Notes under the pieces: model-generated | Seen by the model: only the letters and a program-made list of their open reading frames with translations | What the model was told of the DNA's origin: nothing | Databases searched by the model: none | Translations under genes and position numbers: made by a program | From: Bog-756 sp963756515 | Lineage (GTDB): Bacteria; Actinomycetota; Acidimicrobiia; Acidimicrobiales; RAAP-2 | DNA length: 64,000 nt | Direction of reading: 5' to 3' | Assembly (NCBI GenBank): GCA_963756515.1 | Contig: CAVWNV010000002.1 | Coordinates: forward strand, 434,001-498,000 | In this document: positions 26,636 to 35,258 of the stretch, one piece after another | How the letters are laid out: the number at the start of each line of letters is the position of its first letter | Numbering within the stretch: position 1 is the first letter of the stretch

Positions 26636-28054
26636 ATGAGGATCGTGGTCACCGGAGCCGGCCTGGTCGGGCTGTCCAGCGCCCTGTTGCTGGCCGAGGA
26701 TGGCCACGAGGTGACCGTCCTCGAGCGGGACGCCGCCGCTCCTCCGGATCCCTCGTCGGCCTGGGAGGGGTGGGAGCGACGGGGCGTCAACCAGGTCCGG
26801 CTGCCCCATCTGTTCGCGCCGCGCTATCGGGCCCTGATGGAAGCGGAGCTGCCCGACGTGTTGTCGGCCCTGCTGGGTGCCGGCGCCCTGCGTTGGAATG
26901 GATGTGACCGTCGGGCTGCCGCCTCGGTCTGCGGACCGACCCGACCGGAGGATGCCGAGTTCGACGCCGTGACGGGCCGGCGGGTGGTCGTCGAGTCAGT
27001 GGTGGCCAGGGCGGCCGACGAGTCGTCGGGGATCGAGGTACGCCGGGGCGCAGCCGTCGGTGAGCTTCTCGCCTCGGCCACCGACGCTTCCGGTGTGCCG
27101 TCGGTGGGTGGTGTCCGGCTCGAGTCCGGAGAGGAGATCCGGGCCGACATCGTGGTCGACGCCACCGGCCGGCGTTCCCCGGTGCCGGCCTGGCTGGCCG
27201 GGCTGGGGGCGGCACCGCTGACCGAGGAGACCGACGACTCGGGTTTCGTCTACTACGGACGCCACTTCCGCTCGGCCGACGGCGCGCTACCCGACGTGCC
27301 GGCGCTGGTGCCGATCGAGGACTACGGGACCATCTCCCTCCTCACCCTTCCGGCCGACAACGGCACGTGGTCGGTGGTCGTGGTGACATCGTCCGAGGAC
27401 AAGGCGCTGCGCGGTCTGCGGGACGCCGACCGCTGGGCCGCCGTGGTGCGCAGCCTGCCCGGGGCCGAGGCGTGGTTGGACGGGGAACCGATCGACGACC
27501 GGGTCATGTCCATCACCAAGCTCGAGGACCGGATCCGATCCCTGGTGGTCGACGGCCGGCCGGTGGTCACCGGACTGCTGTCGGTAGGCGACTCGTGGTC
27601 CTGCACCAACCCGTCGGTGGGCCGCGGTGCCTCCATCGGTTTCCTCCATGCGGTGGCCCTGCGGGACCTGTTGGCCGACCACGCCGACGAGACGCCGACG
27701 GAGCTGGCCCTGGCCTGGGACCAGGCCACCCGCGCCTCGGCGACCCCGTGGTACGAGTCCACCGTGTCCGGTGACCGGCACCGCCTCAACGAGATCACCG
27801 CGCTGCTGGCCGGTCGGACCTACGCGCCCGAGGACCCCGGCTATGAGATGGCCAAGGCGCTGCGCTTCGCCGCCACCCGGGATCCCGACTGCGCCCGGGC
27901 CCTGTTCCGGATCGCCGGCGTACTGCAGCTCCCGACCGAGGCCCTCGGTGCCGACGGCGTGTTCGAGAAGGTCATCGAACTGGGTGCCGGATGGAGGGAC
28001 GAGGCACCGGTCGGGCCCAGTCGCGACGAGCTGGTGGCCCTGGCCACGGCCTGA
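26636..28054 (+). CDS. FAD-dependent monooxygenase/halogenase-like oxidoreductase
   Basis: The 472-residue protein starts at ATG 26636 after AGAGGAGGAG. The N-terminal FAD motif is VVTGAGLVGLSSALLLAEDG with ERD at its end (about 4-32). The second FAD motif, SVGDSWSCTNPSVGRGASIG, lies near residues 315-334. The layout matches PHBH-type or geranylgeranyl-reductase/halogenase-type flavoproteins. A Lys of the halogenase WxWxIP motif is not seen, so hydroxylation or epoxidation is more likely. It is followed by an epoxide-hydrolase-like gene 55 bases downstream, which suggests sequential action on one substrate. Confidence 0.82.
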   Translation: MRIVVTGAGLVGLSSALLLAEDGHEVTVLERDAAAPPDPSSAWEGWERRGVNQVRLPHLFAPRYRALMEAELPDVLSALLGAGALRWNGCDRRAAASVCGPTRPEDAEFDAVTGRRVVVESVVARAADESSGIEVRRGAAVGELLASATDASGVPSVGGVRLESGEEIRADIVVDATGRRSPVPAWLAGLGAAPLTEETDDSGFVYYGRHFRSADGALPDVPALVPIEDYGTISLLTLPADNGTWSVVVVTSSEDKALRGLRDADRWAAVVRSLPGAEAWLDGEPIDDRVMSITKLEDRIRSLVVDGRPVVTGLLSVGDSWSCTNPSVGRGASIGFLHAVALRDLLADHADETPTELALAWDQATRASATPWYESTVSGDRHRLNEITALLAGRTYAPEDPGYEMAKALRFAATRDPDCARALFRIAGVLQLPTEALGADGVFEKVIELGAGWRDEAPVGPSRDELVALATA

Positions 28055-28109
28055 AACCGACCGTGCATCCCCGAGTACCGGCCGCGAACACCAACAGCGA
28101 GGACAGACC

Positions 28110-28922
28110 ATGCACATCGAGAACGACGGCATCGACATCCACTTCGAGGTGACCGGTGGGGGGCGTCCGGTGGTGCTCCTGCACGGGTTTCCCGATTCCG
28201 GCCGGCTGTGGCGCAACCAGGTCGAAGCCCTGGCCTCGGCCGGGTTCCAGGTCATCGTGCCCGACCTGCGCGGCTACGGGTCGTCGGGAAAGCCGACCGA
28301 CGTCGAGTCCTACTCCTTCCTCCTGCTCGCCGGCGACGTGCTGGCCATCCTCGACCACCTCGGCGTCGAGCGGGCCCACATCGTCGGACACGACTGGGGA
28401 TCGGCGCTGGCCTGGATCATGGCCGCGCTCGTCCCCGACCGTGTCGACCATCTGGTGGCCCTCTCGGTCGGGAACCCGATGGCCGTCCGGGCTGTCGGGT
28501 ACGCCCAGCTCGAGAAGTCGTGGTACATGCTCCTCTTCCAGTTCGAGGGCATCGCCGAGCAGTGGCTGTCCGACAACTCGTGGGACAACCTCCGCCGGTG
28601 GTCACTCCATCCCGACATCGACGCCGTGGTCGCCGATCTCGAACGGAACGGCTCGCTCACGCCCGGCCTCAACTGGTACCGGGCCAACATCGCCCCTCAA
28701 ACCCTGGTCGGCCCACCCCTCGACCTGCCACCGGTTCGTTCGCCCACCATGGGGGTCTGGAGCACGGGCGACTTCGCCCTCACCGAGGAACAGATGACCG
28801 GGTCCGCCGCCCACGTGACCGGTCCATGGCGCTACGAGCGGATGGAGGGTCCCGGTCACTGGATGGCCCTGGAGGCCCCGGACGACCTCAACCGGCTCCT
28901 GATCGACTTCCTCCCGGCCTGA
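28110..28922 (+). CDS. epoxide hydrolase/dehalogenase-type alpha/beta-hydrolase
   Basis: The 270-residue protein begins MHIENDGIDIHFEVTGGG. Oxyanion HGFPDSGRLWRNQ (about 30-42) is followed by an Asp nucleophile in IVGHDWGSALAW (about 90-101), characteristic of epoxide hydrolases, haloalkane and haloacetate dehalogenases. The catalytic His is in MEGPGHWMALEAPDDL. It follows the FAD monooxygenase closely on the same strand. Epoxidation followed by epoxide opening would make a sensible pair. The acceptor substrate is unknown. Confidence 0.88.
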   Translation: MHIENDGIDIHFEVTGGGRPVVLLHGFPDSGRLWRNQVEALASAGFQVIVPDLRGYGSSGKPTDVESYSFLLLAGDVLAILDHLGVERAHIVGHDWGSALAWIMAALVPDRVDHLVALSVGNPMAVRAVGYAQLEKSWYMLLFQFEGIAEQWLSDNSWDNLRRWSLHPDIDAVVADLERNGSLTPGLNWYRANIAPQTLVGPPLDLPPVRSPTMGVWSTGDFALTEEQMTGSAAHVTGPWRYERMEGPGHWMALEAPDDLNRLLIDFLPA

Positions 28923-28975
28923 GCGCGGCGGGTCCGGTCGGCCCGCCCGCCGGGACCGGCCGGTACCCTTGGGCG

Positions 28976-29923
28976 GTGAGCGCGACCGCCGACGGGACCC
29001 GATCGCAGGTCGTCGACGTGGACGGTCCCCTGCACGTGGTCGACATGGGGGGACCCGAGGACGGCCCGCTCATCGTCGGTCTGCACGGACTCGGTGGTTC
29101 CCACCTCAACTGGTCGGCCATCGCTCCCGGATTGAGCCGGCACGCCCGCCTGGTGGCGCTGGACCTGGTCGGCCACGGCCTGACCCCGACCGGGTCGAGG
29201 ACCGCCGACGTGGAGGGACACCGCCGTCTGGTCAGCGGCTTCCTCCGGGCTTCGTCGGGAGGCTCCACGCCCCGGCCCGCCATTCTGATGGGCAATTCGA
29301 TGGGTGGCCTGGTGGCGGCGTTGCAGGCGGTCGAGGAGCCCGACACCGTGGCCGGCCTCATCCTGATCGATCCCGCCCTCCCCACGGCGCGGCTCGGTCT
29401 GGTCCACCCGCGCGTGGTGGCCAATTTCCTGGTGTGTGCCGTGCCCGGGGTCGGCGAGTCCTACCTCACCGGTCGTCGCCGCCGGACCACGGCCGAACAG
29501 ACCGTCCGCCGGGTGCTGGGCGTGTGTTGCGTCGACGCCTCCCGGGTGCCCGACGGCGTGGTGGAGGCCCACATCGAGCTGACCGAGCGGTTGGACCGGG
29601 CCCAGGCCGACGCGGCCTACCTGCGCTCGGCGCGTTCCCTCGCCTCCATGATGGCCAGGCCCGGCGAGACGATGGGAAAGCTCCAGCAGGTGGGTCAGCC
29701 CACCCTGCTCCTGCACGGGGCACGCGACGTGCTGGTTCCCATCGGGGCGGCCCGACGCATGCACTCGGCCCACCCGGACTGGCGGCTGGAGGTCGCCCCC
29801 GACATCGGCCACGTGCCGATGTTGGAGGCGCCGGGATGGACACTCGACGCCATCGTCGGGTGGCTCGGTGGTGGCGGGGCCGGAGCCGGAGCCGCGACCC
29901 GAGCCTCCCCGGCCGGGCCCTAG
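28976..29923 (+). CDS. alpha/beta-hydrolase (Ser nucleophile)
   Basis: A 315-residue hydrolase starting at GTG 28976 without a clear ribosome binding site. GLHGLGGSHLNW (about 36-47) is the oxyanion loop, LMGNSMGGLVAAL (about 102-114) holds the nucleophile Ser, and DIGHVPMLEAPGW gives the catalytic His. Asp is in LLHGARDVLVP. The C-terminus is Gly/Ala-rich. It differs from the neighbouring hydrolase at 28110 by its serine nucleophile. It lies 54 bases after that gene on the same strand and ends 19 bases before the convergent acyl-CoA ligase. Confidence 0.85.
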   Translation: MSATADGTRSQVVDVDGPLHVVDMGGPEDGPLIVGLHGLGGSHLNWSAIAPGLSRHARLVALDLVGHGLTPTGSRTADVEGHRRLVSGFLRASSGGSTPRPAILMGNSMGGLVAALQAVEEPDTVAGLILIDPALPTARLGLVHPRVVANFLVCAVPGVGESYLTGRRRRTTAEQTVRRVLGVCCVDASRVPDGVVEAHIELTERLDRAQADAAYLRSARSLASMMARPGETMGKLQQVGQPTLLLHGARDVLVPIGAARRMHSAHPDWRLEVAPDIGHVPMLEAPGWTLDAIVGWLGGGGAGAGAATRASPAGP

Positions 29924-29941
29924 CTCCCACCGGTCCGGGGG

Positions 29942-31495
29942 TCAGTTGACCTGGCGTTCCCGTCCCTCCCAGTAGGGTGCGCGGAGCCTGAACTTCTGGA
30001 GCTTGCCGGTGGCCGTGCGGGGCAGTGTCTGGCGCAGTTCGACCCGCTTCGGGCACTTGTAGCCGGCCAACGCCGTCCGACAGTGGGCGATCACCTGGTC
30101 CTCGCTCAGCCCGCCGTCCTCCTCGGCCACCACCAGGGCGATGACCATCTCGCCCCACTGATCGTCGGGCACTCCGATCACCGCCACCTCGGCCACTCCG
30201 TCCAGCGAGAAGATGACGTCCTCCACCTCGATGGACGAGACGTTCTCGCCGCCGGAGATGATCACGTCCTTCTTCCGATCGAGGATGCTCAGGTGGCCCT
30301 CGCCGTCGACGATCCCGCCGTCGCCGGTGTGGAACCAACCGCCGGCCAACGCGGCCTCGGTCTCATCGGGCTGGTTCCAGTAACCCTCCATGACCGTGTT
30401 GCTGCGGACCAGGACCTCGCCGCCGGCATCCACCCGGACGGTGGTGCCCACGGCCGGCGAGCCGGCCCGCATGAGCTTGCGGGCCTTGCCACTCGTCGGG
30501 TGGTCGTCCCACTCGGACCGGTGGCGGTTGATGGTCAGCAGGGGGGAGGTCTCGGTGAGCCCGTAGATCTGGTTGAACTCCCAACCGAGCTCGGTCTGGA
30601 TGCGCTCGATGGTACGGCTGGGCGGCGGCGCGCCGGCGACGACGATGCGGGTGCGGTCCCTCCCCGGTATGGGCCCGTCCCAGCCGGGCAGGGCGTCCAG
30701 GATGGCGTTGACCACGGCCGGTGCCGCGCACAGGAGGCTCACGCCGTGCCGCTGCACCCGGCGCAGTATCTCGGTCCCGTCCACCTTGCGCAGGGCCACC
30801 TGTGGGCAGCCCATGGCGGTGGTGGTCCAGGGCATGCCCCAGCCGTTGGCATGGAACATGGGCAGCGTGTGGAGGTAGACGTCACGGTCGGACACCTGGG
30901 CGTGCCATCCGAACAGGGTGGCGTTGACCCAGCAGTTGCGGTGGGTGAGTTGGACGCCCTTGGGCCGGGCCGTGGTGCCCGACGTGTAGTTGAGGGTGGC
31001 CGTGGCGTTCTCGTCCGGCGCCCACGGTTCAGGCTCCCGGGCCGGCGAGCCGCCCGGACCGGCCGGGAACAGCACCTCGTCGCTCTCGGCGCCCAGCACG
31101 AACCGGTGCTCGACGGCGATGCCGGACAGGTCGGCATCGACCTCGGGGTCCACCATGAGCACCGAGGCGCCGGAGTGCTCCACGATGTACCCGACCTCGG
31201 CCGGCGCCAGGCGGAAGTTGACGGGCACGAGGATCCGGCCCCAACCGCACACCCCGTAGAACGAAGTCAGCAGACGGGACGAGTTGTGGGAGACCACGGC
31301 CACCCGCTCGCCCCTCCCGATACCCAGCCGGTCCAACCCGAGGGCCTGGGCCCGGGCCCGGGCGGCCAGGTCGGTGAAGGACAGCGGCCCCCAGGCCTCG
31401 GCGGGCTGGTCGGGCTCGTCGATGAGGCCGATCCGGTCCGGATAGGCCACCTCGGCCCGGTCGAGGAAGTCACGGACGTTGAACGGCACGATCAT
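29942..31495 (-). CDS. acyl-CoA synthetase (AMP-dependent ligase, FadD family)
   Basis: The 517-residue protein starts at an ATG preceded by GGAGGGGG. ANL-superfamily motifs are ATLNYTSGTTARPKGVQLTH (A3 P-loop, about 169-188), IYGLTETSPLL (A5), HTGDGGIVDGEGHLSILDRK (A7/A8 hinge, Asp and Arg), and a C-terminal Lys in RTATGKLQKF (A10). It activates a carboxylate to acyl-AMP and then acyl-CoA; length fits medium- or long-chain fatty-acid ligases. The gene is convergent with a hydrolase and divergent from a 2-hydroxyacid dehydrogenase. Chain specificity cannot be read. Confidence 0.9.
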   Translation of the reverse strand: MIVPFNVRDFLDRAEVAYPDRIGLIDEPDQPAEAWGPLSFTDLAARARAQALGLDRLGIGRGERVAVVSHNSSRLLTSFYGVCGWGRILVPVNFRLAPAEVGYIVEHSGASVLMVDPEVDADLSGIAVEHRFVLGAESDEVLFPAGPGGSPAREPEPWAPDENATATLNYTSGTTARPKGVQLTHRNCWVNATLFGWHAQVSDRDVYLHTLPMFHANGWGMPWTTTAMGCPQVALRKVDGTEILRRVQRHGVSLLCAAPAVVNAILDALPGWDGPIPGRDRTRIVVAGAPPPSRTIERIQTELGWEFNQIYGLTETSPLLTINRHRSEWDDHPTSGKARKLMRAGSPAVGTTVRVDAGGEVLVRSNTVMEGYWNQPDETEAALAGGWFHTGDGGIVDGEGHLSILDRKKDVIISGGENVSSIEVEDVIFSLDGVAEVAVIGVPDDQWGEMVIALVVAEEDGGLSEDQVIAHCRTALAGYKCPKRVELRQTLPRTATGKLQKFRLRAPYWEGRERQVN

Positions 31496-31674
31496 CGGAT
31501 CCCCCTCCGTGTCTACGGCCGCACCCTGCCGCCGGTAGTTCTGGCTGCATCAAACCACTGATCGGCACGGGCCGCGCCGTCGGGCCGACACCCGGAGGGC
31601 GGACGACCCGGAGGGCCGGCCGTCGGCGCCACCCGATCTGGTCCTCTCGTCGGCCCGGTCGCTAACCTGCGGCC

Positions 31675-32595
31675 ATGGCCCAACCCCGTATCGCCGTCGG
31701 TCCCGTGCACGCCGCGTTCGCCACCGACGCCGTCGCCGCCGGCGGCGGCGAGCTCGTCGACATCGCCGACAACCCGGACGCCCTGGTCTGGCTCGATCCG
31801 GCCGAGGTCCAGGGCCTCGCCGACCAACTCGCCTCGGCCCCCAGTGTCCGCTGGGTCCAGTTGCCGTTCGCCGGCGTGGAGCGGGTGCTCTCGTTCGGAC
31901 TGTTGGACCACGACCACGTCTGGACCTGCGCCAAAGGCTCGTACGCGGAGCCGGTGGCCGAGCACGCACTCGGACTGTCCATCGCCGGGCTCCGTCACCT
32001 GCCCACCCGGATCAGGGCCAGGTCCTGGGGAAAGCCGGCCGGTACCAGCCTCTACGACCAGAAGGTGACCATCCTCGGGGGAGGGGGCATCACGTCGTCG
32101 CTCCTCGAGCAGCTGGCTCCGTTCCGGGTCGAGGCCACCGTGGTTCGCCGGAAGCCCGACCCGTTGCCCGGAGCCGCCCGGACCGTCCCCGTGTCGCGCC
32201 TCCACGAGGTCCTCCCCGGCGCCCTGGTGGTGTACCTGGCCCTGGCGCTCACGCCGGAGACGACCGGCATCATCGGTGCCGGGGAACTCGAGCTGATGGA
32301 CGAGACCGCCTGGCTGGTGAACGTGGCCCGCGGACCCCATGTCGACACCGACGCCCTCGTGGCCGCGTTGCGGTCCGGTTCGATCGCCGGCGCCGCCGTC
32401 GACGTCACCGATCCCGAGCCGCTGCCCGACGACCACCCGCTCTGGGACGAGCCCAACTGCATCATCACCCCCCACACGGCCGACACCATCGAGATGGTGA
32501 TGCCCCTGTTGGCCGAGCGGATCCGCACCAACGTGTCCCGGTTCGCGGCCGGGGACGAACTGGTCGGGCTGGTCGATCCCGACGCCGGCTACTGA
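31675..32595 (+). CDS. D-isomer-specific 2-hydroxyacid dehydrogenase
   Basis: The 306-residue NAD(P)-dependent protein has substrate-domain residues VQLPFAGVERVL and YAEPVAEHALGL, and the coenzyme fold VTILGGGGITSSLLEQLAPF (about 125-144). The Arg of the catalytic relay is in NVARGPHVDTDALV and the Glu in TDPEPLPDDHPLW. The His is in ITPHTADTIEM. It is divergent from the acyl-CoA ligase. Likely a reductase of 2-ketoacids or hydroxypyruvate/glyoxylate; substrate not assignable. Confidence 0.9.
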   Translation: MAQPRIAVGPVHAAFATDAVAAGGGELVDIADNPDALVWLDPAEVQGLADQLASAPSVRWVQLPFAGVERVLSFGLLDHDHVWTCAKGSYAEPVAEHALGLSIAGLRHLPTRIRARSWGKPAGTSLYDQKVTILGGGGITSSLLEQLAPFRVEATVVRRKPDPLPGAARTVPVSRLHEVLPGALVVYLALALTPETTGIIGAGELELMDETAWLVNVARGPHVDTDALVAALRSGSIAGAAVDVTDPEPLPDDHPLWDEPNCIITPHTADTIEMVMPLLAERIRTNVSRFAAGDELVGLVDPDAGY

Positions 32596-32629
32596 GCCGG
32601 ACGCTCGTCGCTCAAGAGTCGCGCCGGCC

Positions 32630-33538
32630 CTAGGCCTGGGCCGCGATGCCGACCACCGGATGGACCGGTACCGAGTTCGGGCCGTAGTTGGCGGCGTCGC
32701 CATAGGGGAAGTAGTTGCCGTCGCTGGCCACCAGCCAGTACCCGTTGCCGGTTCCGTTGGCGGCCATGCCCACGATCGGGGCGCCGTACGGCGCGCCACC
32801 GTGGGAGCCGAAGAACCCGGCGTCACCGTAGGTGAAGATGCCCCCGTCGCTGGCCACCAGCCAGTAGCCGCCACCGTCGGGTGTGGCCGCCATGCCCACG
32901 ATGGGCTGGTTGAGGTGCGAGCCACCGTGGGAGCCGAAGAACCCGGCGTCACCGTAGGTGAAGATGCCCCCGTCGCTGGCCACCAGCCAGTAGCCGCCAC
33001 CGTCGGCCGTGGCCGCCATGCCCACCACCGGCTGGTTGAGGTGCGAACCGCCGTGGGAGCCGTAGAAGACGGCGTCGCCGAAGGTGAAGACGCCCCCGTC
33101 ACTGGCCACCATCCAGTAGCCCAGCCCGTTGGCGGCGTTGTTGCCGGCGATACCCACGATGGGCTGATTGAGGCGGATGCTGCCCAGGGAGCCGTAGAAG
33201 CCGGCGTCCCCGTAGTTGAAGATGCCGCCGTCGCTGGCCGCCATCCAGTAGCCCTGGCCGTCCTTGGTGGTGGCGATGCCGACGATGGGCTTGGACAGGG
33301 AGAGCTCACCTGCGTCGCCCACGTCCTGGGCGGCGCCGTAGGCGTACAGGCAGCCGCAGTTGGCCACCACGTAGATGCCGGTGGAGGCCGGCGGCGTGTG
33401 GGGGACGACCCTGGCACCGGTGGCCCCGGCCGCGCCGGCCGGGGCCGAGGCGGCCGGGCCGACCATCGACGCCACCAGGAAGGTGCCCAGCAGACAGGCG
33501 GATGCGAGCGTCAGGGTACGGGTGCGAAAGCGAGTCAA
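32630..33538 (-). CDS. secreted beta-propeller-like protein with five or six 42-residue repeats
   Basis: The 302-residue protein starts at TTG 33538, which has TAGGAGA eleven bases upstream and directly precedes a signal peptide (LTRFRTRTLTLASACLLG to PAASA). A longer frame exists upstream, without a better start. The mature part is a run of about five or six repeats of roughly 42 residues with the consensus YW(M/L)VASDGGIFTYGDAGFFGS and QPIVGMAAT. Two adjacent units are almost identical at DNA level (starting 32801 and 32927, 126 bases apart). Such repeats form beta-propellers, and are common in secreted proteins of Acidimicrobiia and related actinobacteria. Probably binds carbohydrate or protein outside the cell. 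No catalytic motif is visible. Confidence 0.8.
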   Translation of the reverse strand: MTRFRTRTLTLASACLLGTFLVASMVGPAASAPAGAAGATGARVVPHTPPASTGIYVVANCGCLYAYGAAQDVGDAGELSLSKPIVGIATTKDGQGYWMAASDGGIFNYGDAGFYGSLGSIRLNQPIVGIAGNNAANGLGYWMVASDGGVFTFGDAVFYGSHGGSHLNQPVVGMAATADGGGYWLVASDGGIFTYGDAGFFGSHGGSHLNQPIVGMAATPDGGGYWLVASDGGIFTYGDAGFFGSHGGAPYGAPIVGMAANGTGNGYWLVASDGNYFPYGDAANYGPNSVPVHPVVGIAAQA

Positions 33539-33755
33539 GGTATTCGAATCTCCTACGCGGCCCTGCCCGGTGCGTGCCGCCGTCCGATGAGAGTAAATGC
33601 CGTCCGGTCGGGTGTCCAACCCGGGTGGGCGGGAACTGGCCCGGTCGTCCCGAGGGCAGGGCGGACATCCTGGTCAGAGTGGTGTCACACCCTTCATCCA
33701 TGATGACCGGGTCATGGAATCCACCGCCATACCGTCCAACTCAGGAGGCACCGCC

Positions 33756-33815
33756 ATGCCGCCCACCGCCATGCCGCCCACCGCCATGCCGCCCACCGCC
33801 ATGCCGCCCACCACC
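33756..33815 (+). repeat. four tandem 15-base repeats at the start of a small gene
   Basis: The unit ATGCCGCCCACCGCC occurs four times in a row (starts at 33756, 33771, 33786, 33801; the last is slightly changed). Each copy encodes MPPTA and carries an in-frame ATG, so the copy number changes the N-terminus without a frameshift. Confidence 0.9.
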
Positions 33816-34079
33816 GTCCCCACCGCCGTGCCGGTGGCCATGCCCGGCGTTCGGCCCGACCCAGCCGACCGATCGGACGCTCCCGAGGCGTTCTCCATCG
33901 ACTGCGCCGACTGCCGGCACCAGCACACGCCGGTGTGCGATGACTGCATCGTCACCTTCATCGTCGGGCGCGAACCCGAGGATGCCATCGTGGTCGACGC
34001 CGACGAGGCCCGGGCCGTCCGACTTCTCGAGCAGGCCGGCCTGGTCCCCGGCGTCCGCCACTCCCGACGGGTGGGCTGA
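33756..34079 (+). CDS. small Cys-rich protein with N-terminal pentapeptide repeats
   Basis: A 107-residue protein. TCAGGAGG lies seven bases before ATG 33756, which makes this the best start; the frame is open to 33714 and beyond. The N-terminus is four copies of MPPTA, then a Pro/Val-rich linker. A conserved-looking core follows: IDCADCRHQHTPVCDDCIV (about 56-74, four cysteines in CxxC-type pairs plus His, a possible zinc site), then GREPEDAIVVDADEARAVRL. No enzymatic motif. Similar short proteins occur in actinobacteria next to RNA-modification and redox genes, as here with QueG. Function unknown. Confidence 0.75.
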   Translation: MPPTAMPPTAMPPTAMPPTTVPTAVPVAMPGVRPDPADRSDAPEAFSIDCADCRHQHTPVCDDCIVTFIVGREPEDAIVVDADEARAVRLLEQAGLVPGVRHSRRVG

Positions 34080-34169
34080 ACCCGGGTCCGGCGGCGCCTC
34101 GTCGTGGTGCCGCCATCCTCCGTGCCACCATGGGGCGTGCCTCGCGTCCCCGCACCCGTTCCCACGTCG

Positions 34170-35258
34170 ATGGCCCCGGACGAGGTGCCCGGCCTCGGTG
34201 CCGCCCTGGTCGAGGTCGGGGTGTCCTCGGGGCTGGCCGCGGTGGGCATCACCCACGCCGACGTGTTCGAACAGACCCGCCGCGACATCCGGCAGAGAAA
34301 GGAGCGGGGGCTCCACGGTGACATGCAGTTCACCTACCGGAATCCCGACCGCTCCACCGATCCGACCCGTATCCTGCCCGAGGCCCGGTCCCTGGTGGTG
34401 GGCGCCTGGAGCTATCGCCGCCGGCCCGCCGCCCCCTCGTCCGGTCCTGGCGCCGGGGCTCCCACGGGCGAGGTGGCCAGGTACGCCCGATCCGACCACT
34501 ACGCCTCCCTACGCGGCGCCCTGGCCCGGATAGCCGGCCACCTCGGCGGCCTCGGGTGGCGTGCCGTTGTGGTCTGCGACGACAACGCCCTGGTCGATCG
34601 GGCCGTGGCCCACCGGGCCGGCCTGGGTTGGTACGGCAAGAACACCCTCCTGCTCCTGCCCGGACTGGGCTCGTGGTTCGTGCTGGGCTCGGTGGTCACC
34701 GACGCGCCGCTCCTCCCCACCGCCACGGACCCCGAAGCGCCCCACGGACAAGGGTGTGGCCGCTGTACCCGGTGCATCCGGGCCTGCCCGACGGGAGCCC
34801 TGGTGGCCCCCGGGGTTCTCGATGCCCGCCGCTGCCTGGCCTGGCTGCTCCAGGCCAAGGGCTCCTTCCCCCTCGAGCACCGCCGGGCCCTCGGAACCCG
34901 TCTCTACGGGTGCGACGAGTGCCAACGGGCCTGCCCCATCAACGAGGTGGCCGAGCGGCGGGACCCGGCCCCGGTGGGCGTCGGGGAGGAGCACGCCGTC
35001 GACCTCGTGGCGCTGCTCGAGGCCGATGACGACGAGCTCATGGCGGCCTACGGGCGCTGGTACGTTCCCGATCGGGACCCGCGCTACCTGCGAAGAAATG
35101 CCCTGGTGGCCCTGGGCAACAGCGGGCTGACCGACCATCCCGGCACCGAGCGGGTCCTGCGGCACTGGCTCGCGGCGACGGACCCGATGATCGTCGAGCA
35201 TGCCGAATGGGCGGCCCGACGGTTGGGCCGGGGTGACCTGGTGGTGCAGGCCCGGTGA
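34170..35258 (+). CDS. queG: epoxyqueuosine reductase
   Basis: The 362-residue iron-sulfur and cobalamin enzyme reduces epoxyqueuosine to queuosine in tRNA wobble positions. The ferredoxin-like cluster ligands are CGRCTRCIRACPTGAL (about 192-207) and CDECQRACPINEVA (about 250-263). QueG landmarks also include RKERGLHGDMQFTYRNPDRS, DHYASLRGALARIA, DNALVDRAVAHRAGLGWYGKNTLLL and the C-terminal RDPRYLRRNALVALGNSG. ATG 34170 fits the family N-terminus; GTG 34137 or 34104 are possible longer starts. It overlaps the GT4 gene by 4 bases. Confidence 0.93.
   Translation: MAPDEVPGLGAALVEVGVSSGLAAVGITHADVFEQTRRDIRQRKERGLHGDMQFTYRNPDRSTDPTRILPEARSLVVGAWSYRRRPAAPSSGPGAGAPTGEVARYARSDHYASLRGALARIAGHLGGLGWRAVVVCDDNALVDRAVAHRAGLGWYGKNTLLLLPGLGSWFVLGSVVTDAPLLPTATDPEAPHGQGCGRCTRCIRACPTGALVAPGVLDARRCLAWLLQAKGSFPLEHRRALGTRLYGCDECQRACPINEVAERRDPAPVGVGEEHAVDLVALLEADDDELMAAYGRWYVPDRDPRYLRRNALVALGNSGLTDHPGTERVLRHWLAATDPMIVEHAEWAARRLGRGDLVVQAR

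Noticed and set aside
32801..33010. CRISPR-like or mobile repeat
   Set aside because: The repeats are adjacent coding units of 126 bases with no spacers; they are protein blades.
31513..33417. A long reverse frame over the beta-propeller and hydroxyacid dehydrogenase genes
   Set aside because: It reads repeats in the wrong frame and is antisense to the dehydrogenase. Only the 32630-33538 frame gives a signal peptide and propeller repeats.
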